A stretch of 64,000 bases of DNA from Argentina anserina (Eukaryota; Streptophyta; Magnoliopsida; Rosales; Rosaceae), in NCBI RefSeq assembly GCF_933775445.1, contig NC_065874.1, positions 4,297,001 to 4,361,000 on the forward strand, given 5' to 3'. The notes below the pieces were generated by a model, which was not told the origin of the DNA, ran no database searches, and was given only the letters and a program-made list of their open reading frames with translations. Shown one piece after another: positions 52,701 to 64,000 of this stretch (the stretch's first letter is position 1; each line of letters starts with the position of its first letter). The position numbers and the translations under genes are program-made.

Positions 52701-54883
52701 CCACCTCAGTGTCACAGTAAATATAAAAGGAAAAAACATTGTCGTTTATACATACGACATACCTATATGTACACTAACAGGAGTAGCAGCCATGGAGGAG
52801 AAGCATTTATATTATTAAAGCATGGAAGTGTAATACGCATTCATTGTGCCATGTTGATGAAGTAATGCTATATCCCCTCATATGTTTGATAAATCCATGT
52901 GTGATAAATTTGTATTATTTATTACAAAAGACAACAGAAACCTTACCAGAATGATAAAAGTAGAAGGAATGCAGCAAAAAACAAAATTTTGGGTAATGCT
53001 GCAAAAGAAAAACTCACTGTTATGATACATTGAGCAAAAACAGAAGCTAGGTAGCGTACTAGCATGCTTATAAATGAGACTGGAGGCATACCCATAAGGC
53101 TAAAACCACAAGAGTTGGACCAACATTTCCACCGCTTGCAAGCAGCAAAAAGAGTTAATACTAAATAAATCAAGCAACCTGTCATGAACAAGATCAAACA
53201 CTTTAGTTCCTTTTAAAGCTACTGTCATTTTTTGCTATAATCATAAGTTTATAATAAAATATTTTTACTCATTGGACAATATCTCTGTAAGTCATGAGCT
53301 CATCAAAATCATTGTAATGTACATAAAATAATTGTATGCTGTGAATTGTAAATTCATACCCATATTCGAAGAGCCAATCAACAGGTGAAAAACCTGCAGG
53401 ACAACATTAATGTATTAAGAGAATGGCAAGCTGCTTCGAACAAGCTTTAATATGCATGGTTCATATCCATACATTTAAATGCTTTCAGGTGTATATGCAC
53501 ACATATATGTACATGATAGAGCCTCAACTACTACTAATACATGCATGAAAACAGATACAAAGGGTGCTACATATATACAGTCATTATACAACACCAACCT
53601 CTACTTATAAATACCTATATGAATACACACGAAGGGTGCATGTCTTTATAGAAATTATACAATCCCCAATTAAGAATAAGCATGAGCCAAAGAATACATT
53701 AATCAAAACTAAAGCAGGGTGGGGTAGCATCAATCAGCACATGTATTCATTGATCACTCCCCATCTATGTCTCTCCTACGAGAATGCTAACTTTAGTTGT
53801 TAATTTACTTTCCTTACCTAGTTAAGTTATAGTAGACCGCAATTTCTCTAGAACACCAACTACAGATAATTGTTGATCCTATTCACATATATAATCTGGT
53901 GGGAACAGGTCAAGGCCTAAGGGTTCACAGAGTCAATCAAGTACCTCCAAACTAGGTTACTCTAATTAGCTATCAATTTCCTTTTATGTATACTTTCGTG
54001 TGTGTGTGTGTGTGTATCTGTGTCTGAATCCTTGTATTTATATAAATGCGGATGTATCTCTGTCTTTATAAAGAAAACACATCAAATCTGAATTCAAATA
54101 AGAAATAATACTAAGCATGAATCATCACATACTTTTTGGCGAGTCCATCCAACTTGTGAATTCCTCGAGTGAAACCTAATTAACTGTGACAGTACACATG
54201 AGAGTCATTTCAAGAAAAAGAACTTCACAAAAATCGACCAAGAAGTACCCTACTTCCCAAGGTTGATGTCATATTAAAACTATCATAAACAAAAGAATGC
54301 ATGTTTGGGGATAGGAGTTGGAACTAAAATCTTTTGTGAATGAGTGAAAATTTGAGTGATGTTCAGCTCAAAAACAGTAAGCTCTCAACATTTTTTTATA
54401 AAATGGCAAAGTCCACCTGTCTACAAAACTTTCTCACTCCAATTGGCAATCCTATAACTTCTACATGCCACTCAAGCTCACTATGTAACATTCAGACTAA
54501 GCAAAAATAAACCCAGTTACCAGTTCAGTTTGCCAATCAAAACCAAAATCCTCCACCTCAAAAATGCATAGTAAATACAAAAAATCCCAGTTCAAATTCT
54601 CAAAACCATCAATACCACACAGTCCAATTGACCCTATCCCTCAAGTCTCAAACCTTCCCACCCTACATTGGCATCTTTTCCACAATGCACAAAACCCACT
54701 TCAAAAAAAAAAACCTAAAACCACACCAAGCTCAGAACTTTAATATAAAAAAAAGCAAGAAGAGCATTAGAAGCAGACCTGATAGAATGCAAGAGCAGCT
54801 ATAATGGCATCAACAAAAGCAAGACCCACATTCACACCCACCAGCACATTTGGCAAACAAGACCCTTCTCTCAATTCCAACAT
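49787..54883 (-). CDS. TOM1: TOM1/TOM3/THH1-like seven-helix tonoplast protein
   Basis: Thirteen exons on the minus strand: 54883-54779, 54183-54133, 53393-53360, 53178-53092, 52998-52947, 52421-52250, 52114-52019, 51380-51320, 50945-50881, 50719-50645, 50562-50487, 50329-50139, 49810-49787; phases agree, 362 residues. Helices include LVGVNVGLAFVDAIIAALAF, GCLIYLVLTLFAA, ILFFAAFLLLLSFW, VTLLVFTIMIACAVVIWIG, LLLGGALACYGLLL and FLLILYYFVGSSIPSAYVLW. Family landmarks are HSRNSQVGWTRQK, VDLCHQADDEDEEDEG and VMRELPP. The last 8-codon exon (VSRASPI) is chosen over read-through because SRASPI is the family's usual end. TOM1 proteins are tonoplast membrane proteins that some tobamoviruses use as a host anchor for their replication complex. 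Introns carry a TG microsatellite near 54000. Confidence 0.92.
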
Positions 54884-55521
54884 TCTCCTTCTCCTTCTCT
54901 CTCTCTCTCTCTTAGTTTTCTCTGTCTAGAAATATGAGACAAAGCAACAAGAACAAGAACAACAGAAGTACTAGTTTGACAACGTTGTTGGTCTCAAACG
55001 ACTGTGCAAACGTACGGACGTAGAAGAAGAATAAGACCTTGTCGATGATGGTATCTCTTTTATGACAGATCTGCCTTGCCTGATTTTGTGCGGTTTTGCC
55101 CCATAAACACAAACACCACAATCTTCACAGAGTGGCACCTGAGGTAATTGGATTTAATCGCCGAGGGCATGTTGGTGATTTAGGTGAGATACTGGGGGCT
55201 TTGTCTGATACTGAGGTAAATAATATCACTCTTCCCCTTTTTGACACCATCAAGTTTGACTTTGTTTATGGTCGTTTACCCAATTAGCTTGGGGTTTAGG
55301 GTCCTTTAAGTCATGTTTAATATAATAATTATGGTTTTGTCTGTCGCTTTCCTCATAAAAAAGAGCATAAACACGTACTTAGGCTTCTGTTGTACTTAAG
55401 CCGGCCCCGGCTGGCATGAAAACACTAAAATAATTGACGGTCGGCGTTTGATTTGAATCTAACTCGATGCAATAAAATAAACTGTACGGATGGGTTTAGA
55501 ATGCATTTGATATAGTTGTAA
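54884..55521. other. 5' flank of TOM1-like gene
   Basis: Leader and promoter of the minus-strand gene, including CT-rich leader DNA next to the start. A 63-codon frame at 55096-55287 is unassigned. Confidence 0.45.
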
Positions 55522-55648
55522 CTTAGAGAAGCTCATCTAGCGCCGCTCTCTTTTCTCTCTAGGGTTTCGTCACTAGGTTTCTCTGAGAACGGCGACCATC
55601 ATTCTTCTTCGGCAACCATCGGATCTAGGATTTGAATGTTGGGTAGGC

Positions 55649-56039
55649 CACAGGCGTAGCTATATGGACACTCCCTCCTTATCAACTAGATAATTGTGTC
55701 ATGTCTTAAATTTTTACTTTAAACTAAAAACAATATAAGTCATTTGATTCATTTTTCCCCTCTAATCTGATAATAAATTTACTCATTTTCGACTATATTA
55801 TAAGATTGAAGCAAATCAATGTCTTTATAGAATTTTCTCATCATTGTCTTTCTCTCCATTATTTGATGTATCTCATACATAGTATAGTGCATTTTTTATT
55901 CTTTTTAATTTCTTATTTTTTATTAATATTTCGTCAATAACAACTAATTTGTACCTACATAGTTGGGTCATTTAATTTGTAGAATCATAACTATATATAA
56001 GTTTGACCCCTCTTAACAAAATTTCTGCCTACGCCACTG
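55649..56039. mobile_element. small hAT-like element nested in LINE
   Basis: Left end CACAGGCGTAGCTA, right end reverse complemented CAGTGGCGTAGGCA, sharing GGCGTAG. Flanks GGGTAGGC (55641-55648) and GGGTGGGC (56040-56047) match at 7 of 8 positions. AT-rich interior, no transposase. The sequence between 56048 and about 56480 may hold a further insertion that I could not delimit. Confidence 0.55.
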
Positions 56040-57467
56040 GGGTGGGCTTGAAGTTGGGCGAATGCCAAAAAAATTTTGCCAGTACAAATATATAATCATG
56101 CAACTGTAGACGTCGGTGAGTCTAAAAGTTAAAATAAGTGTAAATGAATGTAGAACAATATTCTTAAAATCAATGACAAATTAAAATACTCCAACAAATT
56201 TTGTTCGCAAAATGATGAGATTGAAACGTAAGAACTCATACATGTAATTTCAAATTTAATATATAGAGTAACAACTAACAAGAATATTAGAAGAATTATA
56301 CTTAATAATTTTCAATAATTTAAGAAGAAGAATAAGGTCATGTAGGAGAAATGCATATTAAAAATCCAATTCTATACACATATATATATATATATATTCA
56401 TATATAATAATTTTTTGGCTAACACTAATATACATGTAGTAAAAAATTTAGGATGAAAAATCTTGGATGGGCTGGATCCGCCCTTGGCAACCATACGGTT
56501 TTCAACTCGACGACCGGTGCTGTTGTGATCTCGCAGGATGTGTTTGCAGTCGGCCGTCTCCTCTCCATCCATCGTCGACTGCCGGAGCCTAGGGCAGTGA
56601 TGGGGACGTTGTCTTTAGTCTGGGATATGAGGAATAGGTTATAGATACGTGTGCTAGAAGGGAGCTTTTTGTTGCAGTTTTAGCGATCTGACGATCATTG
56701 TCGTCTCCTACGTGAAGGGCTGTGGTTTTTTTTTTGTCATTCTCAGTTTTATCTTGGCTAAGTATGATGGTGTGGGGGATGCGGCGACGGTTCCCATCTA
56801 TTCTTTCCTTGTCTCGGTGGAAATTCTCGGCATTCCGCCGAAGTTGCTAACTAAGGGATCTATAGAACTTGTTGGCTCCTCCATTGGCGAGTTGGTGAGT
56901 CTGGATAAGATCGACATTAAGCAAGGATACAGGGCTATGATGTGCATTCATCACTAAGTTTATGATCCAATTATGGCAGTTTTTCCTCCTCGAGTCTTTG
57001 AGTTTGGGCTGAAGAAGGTTTTGGCGACGCTTTCCTTCCGTTATGAGCGAGTGGTGAGCTTATGTAAAGTGTATAGGCTCCTTAAGCATGGAGCGGCTAG
57101 TTGTGGCGGCGCACCGGCGTTCCTTGAGGTGTCTGGTATACCGTCGGGTGTTGTGTCAGAGGCTATCCCGGCAGTAAGTGGATTTGGTTTTGGTTTGGAT
57201 CGTGGGAAGGGCAAAGCGGTGTGCCCTAACCCTAGCTGGGAGGTTGGCTCGGGTCTATGTCAACTCTTACTGCTAATCTTTTCTCCCAGAGCTCTCAGAT
57301 GGTCCTTGATTGTCTCTATGGCTACATGGGTAGAGCCGACGATTCCGAAGATGGTTTTCACCATTTCGGGTATGTCTTTAGCTGACATGTAGGCCCAAGC
57401 AACTTTGTTTCGTTGTACTAAATCTATTCCAGTGGTTGAGCTACCGAAGTCGCCTAGGGTTCCGAGT

Positions 57468-58087
57468 ATAGGTGGAAAATGGATTAAAAAGCCCGAGCCC
57501 GACCCGTTAAAAGTCGGCACGGCCCGAGCCCGTTTTGAACCCGGCACGACCCGAGCATGATAATTTCATGGGTCGGTCCATTAAACACATAACTTTATAT
57601 TATTTATATAAATACTTAAACAATTATCACTATTAGACTTGAATATTAGAACTTTTAAATCAAAATCTCTTGATTATTTCATTATTATTATAACTATAAT
57701 ATTTCACAAATATAATCAAAGTACTGAAGAAAACGTTATTGTTTTGACATACATAATATTTTACAAATAAGATTATGAAAATGTTGTGGTATTTTTATTT
57801 ATTTTACCATTCTAAATAGTTTATAAAACAAATATGCTAATTACATGATATTTTTTTATTCTAATTGTGTGTTATAATACTAATGGACCAGGCCGGCCTG
57901 CTTCTTGGCCCGGCACGGACCCGAGCCCGACCCGACATAGGCTTGGGCCGGACCAAGCTTGATGTTTAAGCAAATGGGAAGCCCGAGCCCGGCATGAAAA
58001 TTAAAGGGGTCGGCCCGAGCACGACACAAGCACAGTTTTGGCCTGCTTAAAATGGGTTGGCCCTGCCTAGTCCGTTTGCCACCTCTA
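57468..58087. mobile_element. non-autonomous hAT element nested in LINE, TSD GTTCCGAG
   Basis: 620 bp with ends TATAGGTGGAAAATGGA and, reverse complemented, TAGAGGTGGCAAACGGA, flanked by a perfect 8-bp duplication GTTCCGAG at 57460-57467 and 58088-58095. The interior has CCCGAGCCCGACC-type GC-rich words near both ends around an AT-rich core. No transposase frame. Confidence 0.9.
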
Positions 58088-58758
58088 GTTCCGAGTGTTG
58101 CTTTGCTTTTCATTGGTGTGAAACGGGATATCCTTCAATCCCTGGATGGGTTTCCTAAGCAGGCTAGGGTTTCTGGTTCTGGTATGTATCATGTTATCTT
58201 TGGGCTACCTTTTGTTGTAGAACTTTCCTTGCCTATTGGGAATGGGGTTCTGAGAGTGTCTTTGTCAAGAAGGAGAAACGTAAACCTGGTTGCCCAAAAG
58301 GCTCCAGATGAAGATGACTAGTGAGTCTGTAGGTCTTAAAGAGGACATTTGGGGGAAGGAAAGCTCAAAAAGCTGTGAAGCTAAGTGAGAAGGTGGATGG
58401 GTCTCCATCTTCGGGTGATGCTATTGATTTGATGTGCCAACGACCTCCATGGTGTTGGTTCTCTACTCTCCTCCAGGGCAGCCTCCTTCTACGTATGGGT
58501 CCTAGAGTTCTAATAGGCGAGTTGGTCACGTAAACATATTAATTTTAGTTACTGGTGACTTTTTTTGTAGGTTTCTTGCTAGGGTAGGGTGCACTTGGTT
58601 CCTTACTTAAGGTTTTCCTTGCTTTGGTTCTTTACTTAGTTTCAATTCATGCCAGAGCCCCCGAGAGGGTGAAGTAGGTTGTTGTATCCTTCTTTTTTTC
58701 TTGAGTTCTAATAAATGACAATATCATTGAGTTTTCAAAAAAAAAAATCTTAGAGAAG

Positions 58759-59854
58759 TTCTTAGTTTGAGTATTCTCTTTGATCGAGCTTCAAGTTTCA
58801 TGAAAACTGTATTTGTTGAATTTGTTTCGAAAATAATACAGTAATAATCTCAACCGGTGACAATAGCATTTTGCGTTTATTCATTTATACTGTGTGTAGA
58901 TTTATACTTAAGTATTTCATTGTAACAGAAAAATGTTATGTAATCAATGCAAGAGAATCCCGTTGTGCACGAACTCAACCACACACACACGACCCTGAAC
59001 GTTAACGCATGGATAGGATCTTCCATCGGTTCCATGTACATAAATGGCAATTCATGGTCGATTCAGTCAGTGCAATATTTGTTAAGGTTTTCTATTTGGA
59101 ATTAAATCCAATCAATTGAATAGTGATATTTATTGACCTTCTTTCTTTTTCGTATTTATAGATCGCATCATCGTAAACAGAGGATCAGTGAAATGTTCAC
59201 TCTCCTCTCGTATCAAGTGAGAATCGCGTTATCAGTCGTGTCTCATTAGTATGACATTTCATAACAATAAGTTCAAAAGGCGATGAATGCTAAACGACCA
59301 ATTGATCGCCAAAATATTAGAATGGCGAGAGGATATATGTATACATAGTGGAATCATCTATGCAGGTCAGCTTTCTCTAGCTTGCGCCTTGAAGAAGATG
59401 TACTTTTAAAATTTCAATTTGGTTAGTTTCTACCCATTTTTGTTTTTTCTCTTTTATGTGTTTTGTAATTCATTTCTTCTTGCTCTAGATTAGATCAAAA
59501 CAATTTGCGGATGATCTAATAATTGCACACCGTGCATATAAGAATTTCCACTACTTGTAGATGCATCTCTGGGCATTCTTTTTGGACTTATACATAACTT
59601 GGTCTGAGACAATATACAATCCTTCCTTACCAAGTTCGATTGTTACCCAAAAGTTCGATATGCAGAAGTAATCATGGTACAGTTGATCAGCCCAATTTCT
59701 CATATAGTTTCTCCTTATCTGGCAATATGTTTATAGTACCAATTGCCAACCATAGAATTGGCACCAACGGAGAAAGTAATCAGAATGATATCTGGGAAGA
59801 AGGAAAGGTATTTGATAGTCAGAATAGTTGAAGACCATATCTATGCTTTCCTCC
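58759..59854. other. intergenic
   Basis: AT-rich, no supported gene. A 63-codon frame at 59640 is unassigned. Confidence 0.45.
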
Positions 59855-59862
59855 TATATAAA
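59855..59862 (+). promoter_or_regulatory. TATA box before MADS-like remnant
   Basis: TATATAAA about 80 bp before the coiled-coil remnant, in CT-rich context; possibly the surviving promoter of a decayed gene. Confidence 0.4.
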
Positions 59863-59940
59863 CCCATCATCAAAGTATAGCCAACACAACCATCGACTCG
59901 ATCAATTTTCCTTCTCTTTGCTTGTTTTAGGGTTCATCTC

Positions 59941-60182
59941 TCGGATTCTGAAGATGAAAAGGCGAAGACTGAAGTTGGCGAACTCCTTCAGCAACTGAAG
60001 GAAGCTGAAGACAATTACGAAGGGAGAAAGAACGAGGTAAGGAGCTTGAGAAGCTGAGAGCAGAGGCGCGGAGAGGCATTCCGATCGCGAAAGGCTGGTT
60101 GGTTGTGGCCAGCATCGAAGAGCTCGATTGGAACCAGGTCAAGGAACTGCATGGGAAGTTGACAGAGCTGCAAATCTATTGA
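59941..60182 (+). pseudogene. possible type I MADS C-terminal remnant
   Basis: One frame gives a Lys/Glu-rich helix (EKAKTEVGELLQQLKEAEDN) and a stop after about 39 codons. The next frame picks up with ELEKLRAEARRGIPIAKGWL, then VVASIEELDWNQVKELHGKL and ends at 60182. The order 'helix, Trp-containing linker, xxEELDxxxxxEL' resembles the C-terminal part of AGL62-type MADS proteins. No MADS box is present upstream. The assignment is tentative; a 1-base frameshift and the missing DNA-binding domain argue for a pseudogene. Confidence 0.35.
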
Positions 60183-61315
60183 GGAGAGAATCTCTGTTTT
60201 GACGCGGGGTAGCACTTCTGCTGAGGACTCCAATCCTTCTCCCCAGAACCCGATGTGAGGGTTTCTAAAATTCGATCGAGAGGATGAAGGCTTGAATATC
60301 ACAGTTGCATATTTTTATTCAAGTAAAAGTTAATTAATAAAAAGTTCAATTTTCTTCTCTTACGGTTGGTGACATATATGCGTGCCTTATCTAACTATAC
60401 ATATTTTCAATGAAACACCGTACCTGCTACCTCTTCTTATTGTTCAATTCACTTTTTCTTCGCGATCACTGTGCATGATCTAACAATTGTACATAACTAT
60501 TATCATTCGCCTACCTCTTCACTTGATCGGTTCATTTCATTCTAATTTAGATGCATGGAAGATGTAATACATCTCTCTCATCTTCCATGCATCTAGTGTA
60601 GAATGCAATGAAGAGTTGGACCTTGTTGTGCTACAAAAAGGCATACAAATTTACGTGAATATAACACATATCAAATTAGTACTCATTTCAGAAAACAAGT
60701 AAAAACAAAAGAACCATTTAAGGGAAAAATAAAGTTAACCTACAAGCCGCATTTGGAGTAACTGTCAAATTTCTAGTGGCCATTACCCCATCTCTAGTTG
60801 TGTCATTTAATTGATGCAAATGATTTACAAAGATGCTACCATTTAGAACTTTTCAAAAAGAAAAGAAATCCAATTGGAGAGACCATGATCTAATTGGAGA
60901 TAGATATCGACCATGCTACAAGTTCGTACCTTTCATCCCTTCCAGAGAGTTCATCCATAGGTGAAGTATTTCAATTCGATCTGCTCAAACAGAAAAACCT
61001 TACAACCCACCAAATTAAGGCATTAAGCAACAAGAGGCATTTGATGGCTACAAAAGGAGGCTTACAAACAGAAAGAAAAAATGGTAATCCAACCTACAGT
61101 TTAACACTTTAGCTTATAATTCAATGCACCCTTTACAAAATCCGGAATTCTCATATGGAAATAAATTATGCCAACCCCAAAAGTGACGAGCTTTAATTAA
61201 ATTTGGAAGCATATAGACAAAGAAGGAAGAAGAATTAATCATTTCTCATACCAGCAAATCACACATATAATTGATTCAGAGCCACAAACCCTATATTAGA
61301 AACAATGAACAACCT
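60183..61315. other. intergenic with a strong hairpin
   Basis: AT-rich. Apart from the hairpin at 60531-60612 I see no gene; a frame at 60894 is not supported. Confidence 0.45.
60531..60612. other. 82-nt near-perfect inverted repeat (hairpin)
   Basis: Arms of 34 nt: TTCATT, 1-nt mismatch, CATTCTA, 3x3 internal loop, then a perfect 17-bp stem TAGATGCATGGAAGATG (60548-60564) pairing with CATCTTCCATGCATCTA (60579-60595) across a 14-nt loop. It could be a young small-RNA hairpin or a tiny inverted-repeat element; no TSD is evident. Confidence 0.75.
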
Positions 61316-61323
61316 TATATAAC
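61316..61323 (+). promoter_or_regulatory. TATA box of type I MADS gene
   Basis: TATATAAC about 75 bp upstream of the start codon. Confidence 0.5.
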
Positions 61324-61395
61324 AGTGCTGCTAAGAATCAAAATCCAATTCTCCAATTCCTATTATCCTATTATCTCTTTCTTTTTCAGTCAAAA

Positions 61396-61944
61396 ATGGG
61401 GAGGAGAAAAATTGAGATGAAGAAGGTAATGGACAGCAGCTCCAGGCAGGTGACTTTCTCTAAGCGCAGAACCGGACTTTTCAAGAAAGCTCACGAGATT
61501 GCCACACTCTGTGGTGCTCAGGTCGGCATCGTTGTTTTCTCTCCCGGAGGCAAGCCATACTCATTTGGCCACCCAAGTGTGGACGCAGTAGCTGACAGGT
61601 TTCTAAATCGGGAGGAAGACGAAGATGACAACAGTGATGATCGTGGTGCTCGTCGTTCTGGGAAAGTAGTGGTGAGGCTAAACCAACAGCTCGCCGAGGT
61701 TATGAAGAAATTGGAGGCTGAGAAGAAAAGGGGTGTGGTGATCGATAAGGCAATAGTGAAGGCAAATACTAAATGGGGGCTTCCAATCCAGGAGAGGAGC
61801 CAGAGTGAGCTTGTGAAAGTGACGCAGTCGCTTGAGAAGTTGCGCGAGAGTGTGAAGGCAATAGAGAGTGAGATGGAGGCATCGTCTTCTTTGCTGCTTC
61901 TGGCAAACAAGCCGGTGAAAGAGACTGTTGCTAAAAGTGGCTGA
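61396..61944 (+). CDS. type I (M-alpha) MADS-box transcription factor
   Basis: Intronless, 182 residues. The MADS domain covers residues 1-60 ([20 protein letters not shown], then [40 protein letters not shown]). There is no K-box. [14 protein letters not shown] is the M-alpha signature seen in AGL62/AGL28/AGL29-type proteins. The C-terminal half is a charged coiled coil ([33 protein letters not shown]) for dimerisation. M-alpha factors usually act in the female gametophyte and endosperm as dimers with M-gamma partners. Single-exon structure fits type I genes. A degenerate related fragment lies 1.2 kb upstream, suggesting a decaying tandem pair. Confidence 0.93.
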   Translation: MGRRKIEMKKVMDSSSRQVTFSKRRTGLFKKAHEIATLCGAQVGIVVFSPGGKPYSFGHPSVDAVADRFLNREEDEDDNSDDRGARRSGKVVVRLNQQLAEVMKKLEAEKKRGVVIDKAIVKANTKWGLPIQERSQSELVKVTQSLEKLRESVKAIESEMEASSSLLLLANKPVKETVAKSG

Positions 61945-63730
61945 GGGGTCTTGCTTGCTTAATTTGTAGTAACATCATATGGTTTCTGTTGTTGGTTGAT
62001 TTTTTTGTTTCTGAATTAAAAATATGCTGTCAAAACCAGAAAAGGGATCCGGAATAGAAATTTCCTTATGAGTGTAATGGGTCAAAATAATTATAAATAA
62101 ATATGGTTGTTGCTAAAAATGTATAATTAGGTATCACTCTGGCACTTATTTTATCTCGGGTCACTTGAGAGTGCTAATTAAACAGCTAAATGAGCATCTA
62201 AATTTGCAATTCCTACTTTATTGAAAACGTACGACAAACCTAGCATTTATACTTTTTGAAATTTGTAGTTTTCGTGTAAGATTAGAACTATTGAATTATT
62301 CTTAGTCATTGTCTTTATTATTGTAAAGAAATTTTTATATGCGCGATATGCAACTCCACGCTGCAATCTTAGCTGTTTATATTAAAGTCATATTTTTAAA
62401 TCATCCAGTGTATCATGTATTTACACGCAGTAGCCGGGGTGAATATTTTATGATTATTGAATTATGTAACTATATAACATTGATGGATATTGCAGTTCGA
62501 TGAAAGAAAGTGTATACATTCGACATGGTGGATGTTCTTATATGTTTAGTAGTTGATTGATGATGCAACATACGTACCTTCAACTAGTAGCGGATTCAAG
62601 AATGAAATGTCACATGAGCTAATTTAGACAGACAAAAATATTTGCTCGACGGTATTAAAATTTTAATTTATTAAAAATAACAAATATACATAGGAGAATC
62701 TAAGTGTTCGCTGCAATATTTGAAGTATATATATAATCCAATATGTTGCAGAAACACAAATGCAAGTTGGAATTGAGTTCTCTTATAATCCAATATAATC
62801 ATACGATAATAAAGTAGCCTTCACTACTTCAATAGTAGATTCTAGTCAATTAATTTCATTGAATTACTAGCCAGAATCAGTCAAAGAAACCATTTCTATC
62901 AATTAAACTTAAATATTCTTGGATATCTATACAACAGTCGAATAATGTCAAGCTCACAAGTCATTTTTTGTCTAATTTGAACAATTTATATAACATGGTG
63001 AAGAAACTATGCAATAAAAATTGATATGAAGAAGATAATCTAGATTGAAACATGGTGAAGGATCGGCCTAGGACTCTTAATCAAACACAAGTATATGATG
63101 ATCTATATATTTTCACTCAAAATACACAAGTAGCCTTGGGGCTTGGCATCCTAAAGTTCTAATTATGAAGATTTTGCATCTTATGGTCCTATTTGGAAGC
63201 TACAAATTTCATAAATCCAACAATGCAACATTTTTCAACGTAAGAGGCATAAGTGAGGAAACATTTACACAAATGATTGAGTACTAAGCTCTAACAATAG
63301 CAATGACACGGAAGAGTACAATCACTAAACAAATACCCAATTCAACCAATATCAATCTATCATTTCCCAAAAAAACAGAGAAACAAGCATCAATATGTAA
63401 TTGGCATAAATACTTATTTTCACCCTAAACTTGGCTGAAATTGTCAATTTGCACCACAAACTTGCATTTGAGTCAATTTACCTCTTAAACTTGGTAAAAA
63501 TTGCCGATTTGCACCCCATCCGTTAAATTTAACTGTTTCTATCCAATTTTGCGTCACATGTCATGCACATGAGGGGTAATGTTATCATTTTCTATTTATA
63601 TTTTTCTTAAAAACAAATAAAAATATTCTTTAAAATGAGGATTATTTTGTTAATCAAATTATTTATTTATATCTTTTTTCTACATACTTAACCATACTTT
63701 GAATTATATATTCAATATACCCACTCATTC
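61945..63730. other. AT-rich intergenic with a repeat-like patch
   Basis: 3' UTR of the MADS gene, then spacer. At about 63420-63515 a TAAACTTGG(C/T)-AAATTG-C-ATTTGCACC motif occurs in repeated form, a style often seen at ends of plant DNA transposons, but I could not find matched termini. Nothing coding. Confidence 0.4.
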
Positions 63731-64000
63731 TGTAATAACCCTAAATTTCAATACATTATTTGATTTAATTTGAATCCTATAAAGTTATGAATTTCAGTTT
63801 AAATGAATATAATTGTTTGCAACGTTACGGAACGGAAACAGAAACGTTCTCGGAACGTTTAATAAGAAAAACGTTACGTTTCCGAACAAAATTATCGACT
63901 TTTATTCCGTCGCTCGGTTGCGAAAACTTTCTCCACGAAAGTTGTAAAGCTCGTCGATACGAGTTCGTGAGTATGTGACGCGTTCGAAACAGACATCGTA
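63731..64000 (+). mobile_element. second copy of the TGTAATAACC LTR, cut by window edge
   Basis: Begins TGTAATAACCC like the LTR at 43468. From about 63840 it follows that LTR closely (shared GAAAAACGTTACGTTTCCGA, ATCGACTTTTATT, CCGTCGCTCGGTTGCG and GCTCGTCGATACGAGTTCG). The first 100 bp differ more. It continues past the window, so solo LTR versus full element cannot be decided. Confidence 0.85.

Larger units (their letters stand above)
55532..58748 (+). mobile_element. LINE-like element, ORF1 only, TSD CTTAGAGAAG
   Basis: The element is flanked by a 10-bp direct repeat CTTAGAGAAG (55522-55531 and 58749-58758) and ends in an A run after an AATAAA-like zone, the hallmarks of target-primed insertion. 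Broken frames read as DUF4283 plus a zinc knuckle: AVGRLLSIHRRLPEPRAVMG, VEILGIPPKLLTKGSIELVG, FRYERVVSLCKVYRLLKHGA. These are the plant L1 ORF1 domains. No endonuclease or reverse transcriptase frame is present, so it is a non-autonomous derivative. The zinc-knuckle Cys pattern is partly eroded. Two hAT elements are nested inside. Confidence 0.75.

Noticed and set aside
55096..55287. 63-codon frame in the TOM1-like 5' flank
   Set aside because: Short, unassigned and overlapping a promoter region; not supported as a gene.
56048..56480. Further nested insertion between the small hAT element and the LINE ORF1
   Set aside because: The AT-rich block looks foreign, and GGATCCGCCCTTGG near 56480 resembles a transposon end, but no matching left end or target duplication could be fixed.

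Overview
This window is nuclear genomic DNA of a flowering plant, almost certainly a eudicot. Genes are split by short AT-rich introns and lie among transposon relics. They include two chlorophyll a/b-binding proteins with plastid transit peptides, a plastid starch synthase, a FLAGELLIN-SENSING-2-type receptor kinase and a SAC51-type bHLH gene. The protein flavour recalls Rosaceae (strawberry/rose type), but that is an impression and no search was possible. There are no operons, CRISPR arrays or prokaryotic features, and I saw no tRNA or rRNA gene.

Left part (1-22 kb): a frameshifted NDR1/HIN1-like remnant; a secreted matrix metalloproteinase with one intron; a complete 16-exon starch synthase 4 gene that uses a GC-AG intron; two LHCB1 genes arranged head to head with a mirrored CCAAT/I-box promoter module; a Helitron-like 3' end directly abutting a small plant gene of unknown function; and an FLS2-like receptor kinase on the minus strand.

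Middle part (22-41 kb): a cluster of three X8 (CBM43, callose-binding) genes, of which only the middle one is intact. The first is broken by a solo LTR and a frameshift, the third by two frameshifts. Next come a SAC51-like bHLH gene whose long leader holds a spliced conserved-peptide uORF, a 7-exon GH3 beta-xylosidase/arabinofuranosidase on the minus strand, and a non-autonomous hAT element with a perfect 8-bp target duplication.

Right part (41-64 kb): a promoter-bearing TAF1 N-terminal pseudogene split by a 2.9-kb solo LTR (a second copy of the same LTR family enters at the right edge), followed by a possible Helitron terminus; a mitochondrial inner-membrane peptidase (IMP1-like); a 13-exon TOM1-like seven-helix membrane protein on the minus strand; a LINE-like ORF1-only element with a 10-bp target duplication and hAT elements nested inside it; a type I MADS remnant; an unexplained 82-nt near-perfect hairpin; and an intact intronless type I MADS gene.

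The genes do not form one pathway: starch granule initiation, light harvesting, cell-wall and callose biology, immunity and polyamine-linked vascular control lie side by side, as is normal for plants. I did not find a convincing new biological system. The most informative items are the SAC51-type regulatory uORF, the layered transposon insertions into gene fragments, the mirrored LHCB1 promoters and the hairpin at 60.5 kb. Exon borders were set by hand from splice consensus, reading phase and family knowledge.
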